This document shows positions 6,480-14,126 of a DNA stretch of 30,550 nucleotides, piece after piece. Positions within the stretch are counted from its first letter, which is position 1. Every line of letters starts with the position of its first letter. Below the pieces are notes generated by a model. It had not been told where the DNA came from, did not search any database, and was given only the letters and a program-made list of their open reading frames with translations. The stretch spans positions 1 through 30,550 of the forward strand of contig DATFAS010000149.1 in NCBI GenBank assembly GCA_035254305.1. Reading direction: 5' to 3'. Both the position numbers and the translations under genes were made by a program. The DNA is from DATFAS01 sp035254305 (lineage in GTDB: Bacteria > Bacillota > Bacilli > Aneurinibacillales > RAOX-1).

Positions 6480-8246
6480 GTGGATTTGACACCCTATCGC
6501 TTTACAGCTACCCAACGTTATCTCTTTTTTACAGGTAAAGGTGGTGTTGGTAAGACATCCATCGCCTGTACCACCGCCATTGCGCTAGCCGATTCGGGTA
6601 AACGAGTCTTAATCGTCAGTACGGATCCTGCATCGAACCTTGATGATGTGTTTGAAATGACACTGACCGAAGAACCCAAATCTATAAACGGGATTCAAGG
6701 CTTGTTTGCATCAAACCTTGATCCAGAGCAAGCAGCAGCAGCTTATAAGGAAAAAGTATTGGGGCCTTATAAGGGGTTATTACCGGAGTCTGCCATTGCC
6801 TCTATAGAAGAACAGCTTTCAGGTGCATGTACAGTTGAAATCGCGGCCTTTGACGAGTTTACCAAGCTTCTAACCGATAGTGAACTTGTTTCATCCTACG
6901 ACCATATCCTTTTTGACACAGCACCTACTGGGCATACCTTACGATTACTTCAATTGCCAATGGCATGGACAAATTTTTTAGAAGAGAACACTCATGGAGC
7001 TTCTTGCCTTGGGCCACTGGCTGGACTTGGAGAGAAGAAAGAAAACTATGAGAAAGCAGTACGTGTCCTCTCAGATCCGAAGGAAACTCAACTGGTGTTG
7101 GTATCAAGACCAGATAAAGGTGCCCTACAAGAAGCAGAAAGGGCATCCAAAGAACTTCGTGAATTAGAGATTACCAACCAACAATTGGTGGTAAACGGAG
7201 TCTTCGGTCGACATTCGAATGATGTATATGCAAAAGCTTACGAGAAGAGACAGAACCAAACATTAAAGGAAATTCCTTCTGCTCTTCAAATGGCTTCCAT
7301 TTCAATGCTTCCTCTAGTACCTTATCATTTAACGGGAGTAGAATCATTACGTAAATTTGCTCGACAAGATGTAACGATCGACCATGAAAAAAAAGTTGTG
7401 GATTTCCCTCATTTGGAATCTATCCAAGCTGTGATTGAAACGTTAAGTCAACAAAAAAGGGGTCTCATTTTAACCATGGGGAAAGGTGGGGTTGGAAAAA
7501 CCACCGTCGCGAGTCTCATTGCGATCGGCTTAGCGGAAAAAGGACATCGAGTTCACCTCGGTACGACGGATCCAGCGGAACACTTATCCATGACCATTGG
7601 TTCTGAACATGTACCTAACCAATTGATAGTCAGTCGTATTGATCCAGTAAAGGAAACTGAGTCATACCGTGATGAAGTGATTTGGCAAGTAGGCTCGACC
7701 TTAGATGAAGAGGGAATCAAGTTATTAAAGGAAGATTTATCGTCCCCTTGCACGGAGGAGATCGCTGTATTTAGGGCATTTGCACGAGTGGCTGATGAAG
7801 CCGAAGATCATTTCGTGGTGTTGGATACGGCACCCACTGGTCATACCTTGTTGCTCTTAAATGCTGCACAATCTTATCATAAAGAGGTAGCACGGACAAC
7901 GGGAGAAGTCCCTGAGTCTGTCCGGAGACTTCTTCCAAGATTACAAAATCCAGAGGAGACTCAGGTACTTATTGTCACTCTAGCAGAAACAACTCCGGTG
8001 TTGGAAGCGATTCGACTCCAGAATGATCTGAAACGGGCGGGAATCCAGCCTTCATGGTGGATCTTTAACCAAGTTTGGGGAGCTACTGGCACAAAGGACC
8101 CTATCCTAGAAGCGAAAGCTTATTCCGAAGCAGATTGGATTACCAAAGTATCAAGTGAATACGTTGAAAAATGCGCGTTAATTCCGTGGCAAATCCATAA
8201 GCCAGTTGGATACTCAAATATACTCAATCTACTTCATAATAAATAG
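6480..8246 (+). CDS. arsA: ArsA arsenite-transporting ATPase, two-domain
   Basis: The 588-residue product has two homologous P-loop domains joined by a linker. Walker A sites are GKGGVGKT at 19-26 and 334-341; each half has the family block DTAPTGHTL (first at 146). The metalloid-site cysteines are present: Cys117 (LSGACTVEI), Cys176 (HGASCLGPL) and Cys424 (SSPCTEEI), equivalent to 113, 172 and 422 in the R773 protein. It uses ATP to drive arsenite through the membrane permease, here presumably ACR3, and receives arsenite from ArsD. The GTG start has AGGAGG 8 bases upstream. It is the last gene of the ars operon. Confidence 0.96.
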   Translation: MDLTPYRFTATQRYLFFTGKGGVGKTSIACTTAIALADSGKRVLIVSTDPASNLDDVFEMTLTEEPKSINGIQGLFASNLDPEQAAAAYKEKVLGPYKGLLPESAIASIEEQLSGACTVEIAAFDEFTKLLTDSELVSSYDHILFDTAPTGHTLRLLQLPMAWTNFLEENTHGASCLGPLAGLGEKKENYEKAVRVLSDPKETQLVLVSRPDKGALQEAERASKELRELEITNQQLVVNGVFGRHSNDVYAKAYEKRQNQTLKEIPSALQMASISMLPLVPYHLTGVESLRKFARQDVTIDHEKKVVDFPHLESIQAVIETLSQQKRGLILTMGKGGVGKTTVASLIAIGLAEKGHRVHLGTTDPAEHLSMTIGSEHVPNQLIVSRIDPVKETESYRDEVIWQVGSTLDEEGIKLLKEDLSSPCTEEIAVFRAFARVADEAEDHFVVLDTAPTGHTLLLLNAAQSYHKEVARTTGEVPESVRRLLPRLQNPEETQVLIVTLAETTPVLEAIRLQNDLKRAGIQPSWWIFNQVWGATGTKDPILEAKAYSEADWITKVSSEYVEKCALIPWQIHKPVGYSNILNLLHNK

Positions 8247-8419
8247 CATAAACCCCGAATCTACAGTCTGGGATTCTTCGTTTCTTTATGCAATAATCTC
8301 TTACAAGAAAAGGGAGGTTTCAAGAATCCTCTTTTAATATTTATTTTTTTGTGCATAGATCCCTTATATTTCCCAAAAAATAAAATGTCCTAAAATTATA
8401 TTTGGGGGGAAGATAAGCT

Positions 8420-9055
8420 ATGGCAAAAATTTTGTATATTACAGCCCATCCACATGATGAAGCTCAATCGTACAGTATGGCAGTAGGGAAAGCCTTTATT
8501 GAGGCTTATAAGGAAGTTAACCAAAATGATGAAATTGTACCGATAGATTTATATCAAGAGAATATTCCTCAAATTGATGTAGATGTATTCAATGGATGGG
8601 GAAAGCTTCGTTCAGGTAAGGGATTTGAGGAACTAGCCCCTAATGAACAAGCGAAAGTTGGGCGGCTTTCTGAACTGTGTGAGCAGTTCATTGCGGCGGA
8701 TAAATATGTTTTCGTGACCCCTATGTGGAATTTTTCTTTTCCTCCCGTTATGAAAGCCTATATTGATTCTGTCTGTATTGCGGGAAAAACATTCAACTAT
8801 ACAGAACAAGGACCAGTAGGACTGCTAACCGATAAGAAAGCACTACATATTCAAGCTCGTGGAGGAATTTATTCGGAAGGACCAGCAGCTGCGATGGAGA
8901 TGGGACATCGTTATTTAGAAGTGATTATGCAGTTTTTTGGGGTTCCTTCCTTTGAAGGAATATTCATTGAAGGTCATGCCGCTATGCCCGATCAAGCACA
9001 GGAAATCAAAGAAAAGGCGATTTCCCGCGCGAAAGATTTGGCAAAGACATTTTAA
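8420..9055 (+). CDS. azoR: FMN-dependent NADH:quinone/azo oxidoreductase (AzoR family)
   Basis: The 211-residue product has a flavodoxin-like fold: the N-terminal phosphate-binding loop region ITAHPHDEAQSYSMAVG, the FMN-contacting segment TPMWNFSFPPVMKAYID (about 100-116) and a later QARGGIYSEGP loop. This is typical of the AzoR/acyl-carrier-phosphodiesterase-like FMN-NADH azoreductases, homodimers that reduce quinones and azo compounds by two-electron transfer and help against thiol or electrophile stress. It has its own terminator and 170 bases of spacing from arsA, so it is probably a separate unit, though stress by redox-active compounds would fit beside arsenic genes. Confidence 0.92.
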   Translation: MAKILYITAHPHDEAQSYSMAVGKAFIEAYKEVNQNDEIVPIDLYQENIPQIDVDVFNGWGKLRSGKGFEELAPNEQAKVGRLSELCEQFIAADKYVFVTPMWNFSFPPVMKAYIDSVCIAGKTFNYTEQGPVGLLTDKKALHIQARGGIYSEGPAAAMEMGHRYLEVIMQFFGVPSFEGIFIEGHAAMPDQAQEIKEKAISRAKDLAKTF

Positions 9056-9068
9056 TAGTGAAATCGAA

Positions 9069-9117
9069 GAGGCTACCCGGAAAGGTCTACAATTGATCCT
9101 GGGGTAGCTTCTTTATT
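9069..9117 (+). terminator. Rho-independent terminator after azoR
   Basis: GAGGCTACCC (9069-9078) pairs with GGGTAGCTTC (9102-9111) over 10 bp, with a T-rich tail. Confidence 0.7.
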
Positions 9118-9149
9118 TAAAAATTGGCATTACATACATATTTGTTAAA

Positions 9150-9196
9150 AAATCGAACGTTAATTTATTTAGATTTGTAAAATGTTCGTATATAAT
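9150..9196 (+). promoter_or_regulatory. Candidate PurR operator (two inverted PurBoxes) and purT promoter
   Basis: CGAAC (9154-9158) and GTTCG (9184-9188) form an inverted pair in an A/T-rich context, with 27 bases between CGAA and TTCG. This is close to the paired PurBox layout of Gram-positive PurR. A consensus -10 TATAAT (9191-9196) and a weak -35 TTTAGA (9168-9173) with a 17-base spacer overlap it. The gene downstream is a purine biosynthesis gene. Confidence 0.6.
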
Positions 9197-9226
9197 GACT
9201 GTATTAATAAAATATGGAGGGTTCCT

Positions 9227-10390
9227 ATGTTTAAAGCCAAAAAAATATTATTGCTTGGATCAGGAGAGCTTGGTAAGGAGGTTGTGATTGAAGCCCAGCG
9301 TCTAGGAGTTGAAACCATAGCAGTTGATCGTTATGCAGATGCCCCTGCGATGCAGGTGGCACACCGTCACTATGTAATTGATATGATGGACCCAAGTCAG
9401 GTTCGACAAGTTATCGAATCAGAAAATCCAGATTTAATCGTTCCAGAAATTGAGGCTATTGCTACATCAGAATTAGTCAAGCTAGAGGAGAAGGGATATC
9501 GAGTCATTCCTACAGCTCGTGCTGCTCAGTTAACTATGGACCGGGAAGGAATACGACGTTTAGCCGCAGAAACCTTAGATCTTCCTACAGCAGGCTTTGA
9601 ATTTGCCGACACCTATGAGGAATTTGAACAAGCAGTGAATCGTATTGGATATCCTTGTGTGGTTAAGCCCATCATGAGCTCATCAGGAAAAGGGCAAAGT
9701 ATTTGTCGTTCAGCAGAAGAAATCGAGCATTCCTGGAAAGTAGCTATGGAAGGCGGAAGGGTAAAACAAGGTAGAGTGATCGTGGAAGAATTCATACGAT
9801 TTGAATCAGAAATCACACTACTTACCGTTCGTACGGTCAATGGTACATTGTTCTGTGCTCCTATTGGCCATCTTCAAGAGGATGGTGATTATATCGAATC
9901 ATGGCAACCACACCAATTAACGGACTGGCAATTGGAAGAGGCTAAGAGAATCGCACAAACCATAACAGATGCTCTTGGGGGATATGGAACCTTCGGAGTG
10001 GAGTTATTTTTAGCTAAAGATAAAGTATATTTCAGTGAAGTTTCGCCTCGTCCACATGATACTGGGTTAGTCACTCTAGTAACACAGAATTTATCTGAAT
10101 TCGCTTTACATGTTCGAGCAATTCTTGGTTTCCCTATTCCGGAGATTACATTAATTACACCGGGGGCCAGTCGTCCGCTAAAAGCCAAAGAAGAATTAGA
10201 AGACTATCAAATTCAGGGGCTTGAGGGTGCATTATCTGTGCAGAATACACAGGTGCGAGTTTTTAGAAAGCCTGTAACAAAGGTAGGACGCCGTATGGCG
10301 GTAGCTTTATCAACAGCGCAGACAGTGGAAGCTGCTAGAGATCAGGTGAAGCAGGCGTTAGAACAATTGAAGATTGTGAAGGATGAATAA
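9227..10390 (+). CDS. purT: Formate-dependent phosphoribosylglycinamide formyltransferase
   Basis: The 387-residue product is an ATP-grasp enzyme of the PurT type, which makes formyl-GAR from GAR, formate and ATP in purine synthesis, independent of folate. The N-terminal Rossmann-like part begins ILLLGSGELGKEVVIEAQRLG and continues with VDRYADAPAMQVAHR. The ATP-grasp core includes VVKPIMSSSGKGQS, and YGTFGVELFL and EVSPRPHDTG form the metal and substrate side. The ATG at 9227 has TGGAGG 6 bases upstream and is preferred over an ATG at 9182, which would overlap the promoter. Paired PurBox-like sequences upstream suggest PurR repression. Confidence 0.96.
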   Translation: MFKAKKILLLGSGELGKEVVIEAQRLGVETIAVDRYADAPAMQVAHRHYVIDMMDPSQVRQVIESENPDLIVPEIEAIATSELVKLEEKGYRVIPTARAAQLTMDREGIRRLAAETLDLPTAGFEFADTYEEFEQAVNRIGYPCVVKPIMSSSGKGQSICRSAEEIEHSWKVAMEGGRVKQGRVIVEEFIRFESEITLLTVRTVNGTLFCAPIGHLQEDGDYIESWQPHQLTDWQLEEAKRIAQTITDALGGYGTFGVELFLAKDKVYFSEVSPRPHDTGLVTLVTQNLSEFALHVRAILGFPIPEITLITPGASRPLKAKEELEDYQIQGLEGALSVQNTQVRVFRKPVTKVGRRMAVALSTAQTVEAARDQVKQALEQLKIVKDE

Positions 10391-10464
10391 AATTGATAGG
10401 TTTATCCTTGAGTTAATCTGTCAAACCTAGTAATAAATACTATGGTTGAGAGGTGTTACTCAAG

Positions 10465-11637
10465 ATGAAAGGCTTTAGTAGAATCAAAATTTTATCCGTA
10501 GTTGGAATGATCCTTGGTACTATAACACTTCATCCATTTGTAGCGGAAATGGAAAAGGTGGAATCAGCTGCATCCGTGCAATCTGCTGAATTACAAGACA
10601 CTAGTTTGCTAGATGATATAAAATATTTCGATTCATGGATTGGGGTCACGAGTTCGGTAGCCAATATAAGAACAGAACCCAACATCAATGCTCCGATTCT
10701 TCTTAAGGCACCAGGAAAGTCTTGGTTTCCAGTCATTAGCCATGAGGGAAAATGGTATAAGATTCAAGTAGGATTAGAGCAAACTGGATGGATTTCCGAC
10801 GGAATTGTTCAAGCTAAATCGGTATCTAACCAATTACAATTGATTAAGGTGAAAGCAGAAACTCCTCTATTTACAGGTCCTGATCTAGCTTTCCGTTCCA
10901 CTGGAAAAACGAGTGAAATGATTATCTTTCTTCCGTTATTAGTGAATGGAAACTGGGTAAAAATAGTGTCTACGAAAACCGGAGAAATCTCCTGGATAAC
11001 GAAGGACCAGATTTCTTGGGAATACGGTCAGTCAAGTGTTCCTCATTCTATGGATGCAGAATCAAATGGGATACTTAAAGGGAAGACGATTATCATTGAT
11101 GCAGGGCATGGCGGCAAGGATGAAGGAGCAATCGGTGTAAAGAGATTGATTAGAGAGAGTGATGTAAACCTTGCTGTAGCGAACGTGTTAGAGCAGAAGC
11201 TAACGGCTGCAGGGGCAAAGGTTATTCTAACCAGAAGAATAAATGATCAATACGTCTCCCTAGCGGATCGGGTAAAGATTTCGAATGATAACCATGCAGA
11301 TCTTTTTATCAGTATTCATCAGAATATGTACCTTCCCGATCCAAAAGTGAAGGGTGTGAAGACCTATTACTATAATGAGGATCTATCTAAAGAATTATCA
11401 CAGGATATCGAGTCACAGTTTGTTTCTCCAGTGCCTACTGGATCTAAGACTAATGTAATGACATACCAGGATGCATTATATGTGTTAGATCAAGATGAAC
11501 GACCATCTGTTTTGGTAGAAGGTTGTTTTCTATCGAATTCTAGTGAACTTGAGAGAAGTATTTATCCTGAATTTCACGAAAGACTTTCTACAGGAATATA
11601 CCATGGAATCCTGCAATACTACGGCTTGAATTCTTAA
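10465..11637 (+). CDS. N-acetylmuramoyl-L-alanine amidase with SH3 domains
   Basis: The product (390 residues from the ATG at 10465, with GAGAGGTG upstream) has an N-terminal hydrophobic export signal, two bacterial SH3-type repeats (the first includes VANIRTEPNINAPIL, ending GWISDGIV; about residues 50-190) and a C-terminal amidase_3 domain. Zinc ligands and catalytic residues are visible: DAGHGGKDEGAIG, RESDVNLA, FISIHQN and the final glutamate of LVEGCFLSN. It cleaves the bond between muramic acid and L-alanine in peptidoglycan outside the membrane, with the SH3 repeats binding the wall. The family includes CwlC/CwlD/LytC-type enzymes; which role it has (growth, sporulation or lysis) cannot be told. 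Confidence 0.93.
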   Translation: MKGFSRIKILSVVGMILGTITLHPFVAEMEKVESAASVQSAELQDTSLLDDIKYFDSWIGVTSSVANIRTEPNINAPILLKAPGKSWFPVISHEGKWYKIQVGLEQTGWISDGIVQAKSVSNQLQLIKVKAETPLFTGPDLAFRSTGKTSEMIIFLPLLVNGNWVKIVSTKTGEISWITKDQISWEYGQSSVPHSMDAESNGILKGKTIIIDAGHGGKDEGAIGVKRLIRESDVNLAVANVLEQKLTAAGAKVILTRRINDQYVSLADRVKISNDNHADLFISIHQNMYLPDPKVKGVKTYYYNEDLSKELSQDIESQFVSPVPTGSKTNVMTYQDALYVLDQDERPSVLVEGCFLSNSSELERSIYPEFHERLSTGIYHGILQYYGLNS

Positions 11638-11647
11638 GGTATGGAAG

Positions 11648-11693
11648 AAGAGCATTCCCATAGAGTTAAGAAGTCCTAAGGGATGGCTCTTTT
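11648..11693. terminator. Convergent terminator between amidase and Sm-like gene
   Basis: AAGAGC (11648-11653) pairs with GCTCTT (11686-11691), and the adjacent TCCC/GGGA strengthens the stem, followed by a T run on the plus strand. It lies between two convergent genes and may serve both. Confidence 0.55.
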
Positions 11694-11707
11694 GCCAATA
11701 AATTGAA

Positions 11708-11908
11708 TTAATGTAAGACACAAGTAATTTTTTTAATATCATCGTGTATAAATGTTTTGATTTCTCTATCACTGCATTCTAGCTCCACCATACAACGATC
11801 AGGGGATAGCCAGACAATTTTACCGGTTACTTCTGATCCTGTTCTTAATGTCAAAGCCACAACATCCCCAACATAGTGTTGTAACAGCCGTTTGATCTCA
11901 TCATTCAT
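11708..11908 (-). CDS. Small Sm/Hfq-fold-like protein, unknown function
   Basis: The 66-residue product is predicted as a short N-terminal helix (MNDEIKRLLQHYVG) followed by five beta-strand-like stretches: VVALTLRTG, EVTGKIVWLS, CMVELEC, EIKTFIH and IKKITCVL. This order, with a glycine in the second strand and a final hydrophobic strand, resembles Sm-like proteins such as Hfq, although the Hfq RNA-contact residues are not conserved. The likeness is my reading of the pattern, not a proven homology. GGGGAC precedes the ATG. The gene lies downstream of a c-di-AMP riboswitch and terminator on the same strand, and a 16-base palindrome lies between them, so expression may answer to both. It could be an RNA-binding or a purely structural small protein. 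Confidence 0.7.
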   Translation of the reverse strand: MNDEIKRLLQHYVGDVVALTLRTGSEVTGKIVWLSPDRCMVELECSDREIKTFIHDDIKKITCVLH

Positions 11909-11955
11909 CTTTAAAGTCCCCTTTTTTTCCCTTTTACTATCGATCTCTTTTTAGC

Positions 11956-12066
11956 TTAATGTAGGGCGTATCTTGGCATGATCAGTCTCACATATTCCCC
12001 TCGTAGGCCACAGCCTAGTTCACCTAATATAATGGGAATTAATAAACAGTATGAAATTTCATACAA
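11956..12066 (-). other. Possible 36-codon ORF between riboswitch terminator and Sm-like gene
   Basis: On the minus strand a TTG-initiated frame of 36 codons starts at the foot of the riboswitch terminator. It contains LIPIILGELGCGLRGEYVRL and ends IMPRYALH before TAA. A weak TAGGG lies 9 bases upstream, within the terminator stem. The sequence looks protein-like but is short. It may be a leader peptide, a relic of the riboswitch's former target or chance. Confidence 0.25.
12049..12064. promoter_or_regulatory. Perfect 16-base palindrome GTATGAAATTTCATAC
   Basis: This exact inverted repeat lies between the riboswitch terminator and the Sm-like gene. On the minus strand it overlaps the spacer of a weak promoter-like pair (TTGTAT, 17 bases, ATTAAT), the position of a repressor operator. 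Confidence 0.4.
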
Positions 12067-12070
12067 TAAA

Positions 12071-12106
12071 AAGCCCTAGAAGAATTATCTTCTAGGGCTT
12101 TTTTTT
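12071..12106. terminator. Strong bidirectional terminator (expression platform of the riboswitch)
   Basis: AAGCCCTAGAAGA and TCTTCTAGGGCTT form a perfect 13-bp stem around ATTA. T runs flank it on both strands: eight on plus, five on minus. On the minus strand it directly follows the c-di-AMP aptamer, so it probably is the ligand-controlled terminator. Confidence 0.85.
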
Positions 12107-12144
12107 AGCATGGCAAAAAGACCATACAGAATAGGCTCTCTAAA

Positions 12145-12320
12145 TAGGTTACTCTCCTAACACGCTTTCGAGGTTAGCTGACGGATTCGGACGTAAGAGT
12201 CGCCCTACCTGTATTTTAAACAGGATTCACCCCACCTAAGGATTTGCTCCTACCCTTACTCGTAGAAGGTTTTCCTAAAAGTTGGTTCCCCCGATTCCTA
12301 TTGGAATTCAGCGATTGGCA
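12145..12320 (-). promoter_or_regulatory. c-di-AMP riboswitch (ydaO/yuaA class)
   Basis: The minus strand carries the conserved blocks of the ydaO-yuaA RNA in order: CGCTGAATTCC, CGGGGGAACCA, GGGGTGAATCC, TAGGGCGACTCTTACGTCCG, AATCCGTCAGCTAACCTC and GCGTGTTAGGAGAG. RNAs of this class bind cyclic di-AMP and normally turn off downstream expression, often of cell-wall hydrolases and potassium or osmolyte transporters. A strong hairpin terminator follows about 45 bases later. The next recognisable gene on this strand is the small Sm-like ORF ending at 11708, not one of the usual targets. I cannot place the promoter with confidence. Confidence 0.92.
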
Positions 12321-12499
12321 TTTTTAAATTATGATAGAATATTACTCTGAGTTGTTGGCGATGTAAAATCGAATAAAAAGCGAAATAACTTGAAAATGAA
12401 TGATTCGAGGTGGGAAAAACGCTTACAAATGAGGAAATCACATACAAGGAAAATGAGTAACCACTTATCCGTAGGAAAGGGGAGATAAAAGCATCCTAT

Positions 12500-12910
12500 T
12501 CAACCTCTTCTTTTTATAAATTTAACCAGAAGCAAGTCATTGCCTCTCTTGTTATATCGCATAATATCTACGTATTCTTGTATTAGAAATAGACCACGAC
12601 CCGATTCTTTCCACAAAAATTCAGAGTTCCCTCTTTTATAACTGTTCGCGTCTTTCACCTTTTCAGCAACGCAAAAACCATCTCCGTTATCTTTGATGCG
12701 AATCATAATTTTTCTGGTTAATAGCTCTATTTTTAAGAAGATCCCTTTTTCTGGACATCCATAATTTAGTGCATTATTGACTGCCTCGTTTAAGGCAATT
12801 TCTAAAGCGAAAATATCTTCTGACAGTAGATTCTTGAGGCTTTGTTTGATTTCTTGGCGAATTTCTTTATATTCTTCACTTCCATAAAAAAGATAGTGGT
12901 AACCGTTCAT
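12500..12910 (-). CDS. RsbW-like anti-sigma factor / serine kinase (HATPase_c)
   Basis: The 136-residue product is a stand-alone GHKL ATPase domain of the RsbW/SpoIIAB type. The N-box is EIALNEAVNNALNYG, the G1 box is DNGDGF and the G2 region is GRGLFLIQEYVD. Such proteins phosphorylate STAS antagonists on serine and may bind a sigma factor. The ATG at 12910 has GGGGG just upstream and is preferred over a TTG at 12925. It is divergent from the PAS-PP2C gene at 13053, and a STAS gene follows at 15824, which together make a complete partner-switching set. No sigma factor gene is present in the window. Confidence 0.9.
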   Translation of the reverse strand: MNGYHYLFYGSEEYKEIRQEIKQSLKNLLSEDIFALEIALNEAVNNALNYGCPEKGIFLKIELLTRKIMIRIKDNGDGFCVAEKVKDANSYKRGNSEFLWKESGRGLFLIQEYVDIMRYNKRGNDLLLVKFIKRRG

Positions 12911-12987
12911 AATGTCCCCCTGCAATCTCTGCTGATTTCATCATAACATCATTTTGGCAATGATATGTAACTTTTTGATGTAAAATA

Positions 12988-13003
12988 CGTGACAATTATC
13001 ACG
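12988..13003. promoter_or_regulatory. CRP/FNR-like palindrome CGTGA-N6-TCACG
   Basis: CGTGACAATTATCACG lies in the divergent promoter region of the partner-switching genes, 50 bases before the phosphatase start. Spacing and half-sites resemble CRP/FNR-family operators (TGTGA-N6-TCACA). A similar site occurs at 20807. Confidence 0.45.
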
Positions 13004-13052
13004 CGTTTGTTTGTTTAGATAGTGATAATAGAAAATGGGGGAGTAGAATATT

Positions 13053-14099
13053 TTGGAAATAAGGAGTATTGAAGTGAAGCCAGACCTATCGGTTAGTCAG
13101 TTGATTTTGGAACAGTCCTCAGATGGCGTTATTATCACCAACGATAGAGCTGAAATATGCTATATTAATCCGACATTTACTAGAATGACAGGGTATAGAT
13201 TAGAGGAGGTGATGGGGGAGAATCCTAGAATTCTTCAGTCGGGTATCCATGATACACAGTTTTATATAGAGATGTGGAAAGAAGTCAAATCAAATGGGAA
13301 ATGGGAAGGAGAAATTTGGAATAAACGAAAATCAGGTGAAATCTATCTAGAGTGGCTATCCTTTCGTTCGATTCGTGATCAGGATGGGAAGACGATTTAC
13401 TACATAGCGATATTTCGTGACATTACTGAGCAAGATCGTGTTCGTAGAGATGTATTCCTTACCGGTCAATTACAGCGGAAAATGTTGCCTGCGAATTTTA
13501 GAAATCATCAAGTAGCCATTCAAACACTTTATACACCTGCGAGATATGTTAGTGGTGATTTCTTTGATTATCGTTGGAATGTAGATCGCACAATTTTGTC
13601 TGGTTATCTTTTTGATGTGATGGGAAATGGCCTTGCGACAGCTCTTCAATCCATTAGCCTTCGCGTTTTATTTGAACAAATGATTTCAAATGGTCTCCCA
13701 ATCCATGCGAAGCTAAACTGGATTAATCAGCAAGCCTTCCAGCTTTTTTCAGAGGATACGTTTGCAGCGGCAATTTTCTTTGCCTTTGATTTTAAGAAAA
13801 AGATCCTTTCTTATAGTTCAGCTGGTATTCCTTATTTCCTCTATCAGCAAAATGGACAAATTCAAAAAATGAAAGTAGCAGGTCTATTTCTTGGATTGCT
13901 AGAAAATGCACAATTTGATTGTGAGCAAATCTCTTTTGACTCAGGTGATTCCTTTTTCTTCATGAGTGATGGGCTATTTGAAGTTTTGCCTCCTCCTAGC
14001 GAGCTTTCTTTTGATCGAATCTTAAATAATACAGAGAATTTAGTACAACAGAATAAACATGTCGATGACCGTTCGGGGCTTTGTGTTCAAATCAATTAA
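13053..14099 (+). CDS. PAS domain protein serine phosphatase (PP2C, RsbU/SpoIIE type)
   Basis: The 348-residue product has a PAS domain with PAC tail (about residues 15-130; GVIITNDRAEICYINPTFTR, then FRDITEQDRVRR) and a C-terminal SpoIIE-type PP2C domain. Metal-binding motifs are SGDFFDYR, YLFDVMGNGLAT and FFMSDGLFE. It should dephosphorylate the phospho-serine of the STAS antagonist encoded at 15824, opposing the RsbW-like kinase, with the PAS domain as input. The TTG start has GGGGGAG 9 bases before it. The chemoreceptor gene follows after 27 bases, so PP2C, chemoreceptor and STAS genes form one operon. Confidence 0.92.
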   Translation: MEIRSIEVKPDLSVSQLILEQSSDGVIITNDRAEICYINPTFTRMTGYRLEEVMGENPRILQSGIHDTQFYIEMWKEVKSNGKWEGEIWNKRKSGEIYLEWLSFRSIRDQDGKTIYYIAIFRDITEQDRVRRDVFLTGQLQRKMLPANFRNHQVAIQTLYTPARYVSGDFFDYRWNVDRTILSGYLFDVMGNGLATALQSISLRVLFEQMISNGLPIHAKLNWINQQAFQLFSEDTFAAAIFFAFDFKKKILSYSSAGIPYFLYQQNGQIQKMKVAGLFLGLLENAQFDCEQISFDSGDSFFFMSDGLFEVLPPPSELSFDRILNNTENLVQQNKHVDDRSGLCVQIN

Positions 14100-14126
14100 G
14101 TTTCTGCGCGAAAGAAGGGATAAATA

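Noticed and set aside
8256..8345. Possible terminators after arsA (GAATC/GATTC and GGGAGG/CCTC pairs)
   Set aside because: Stems are short or bulged and the T runs are poorly placed; a terminator is likely here but I cannot fix which.
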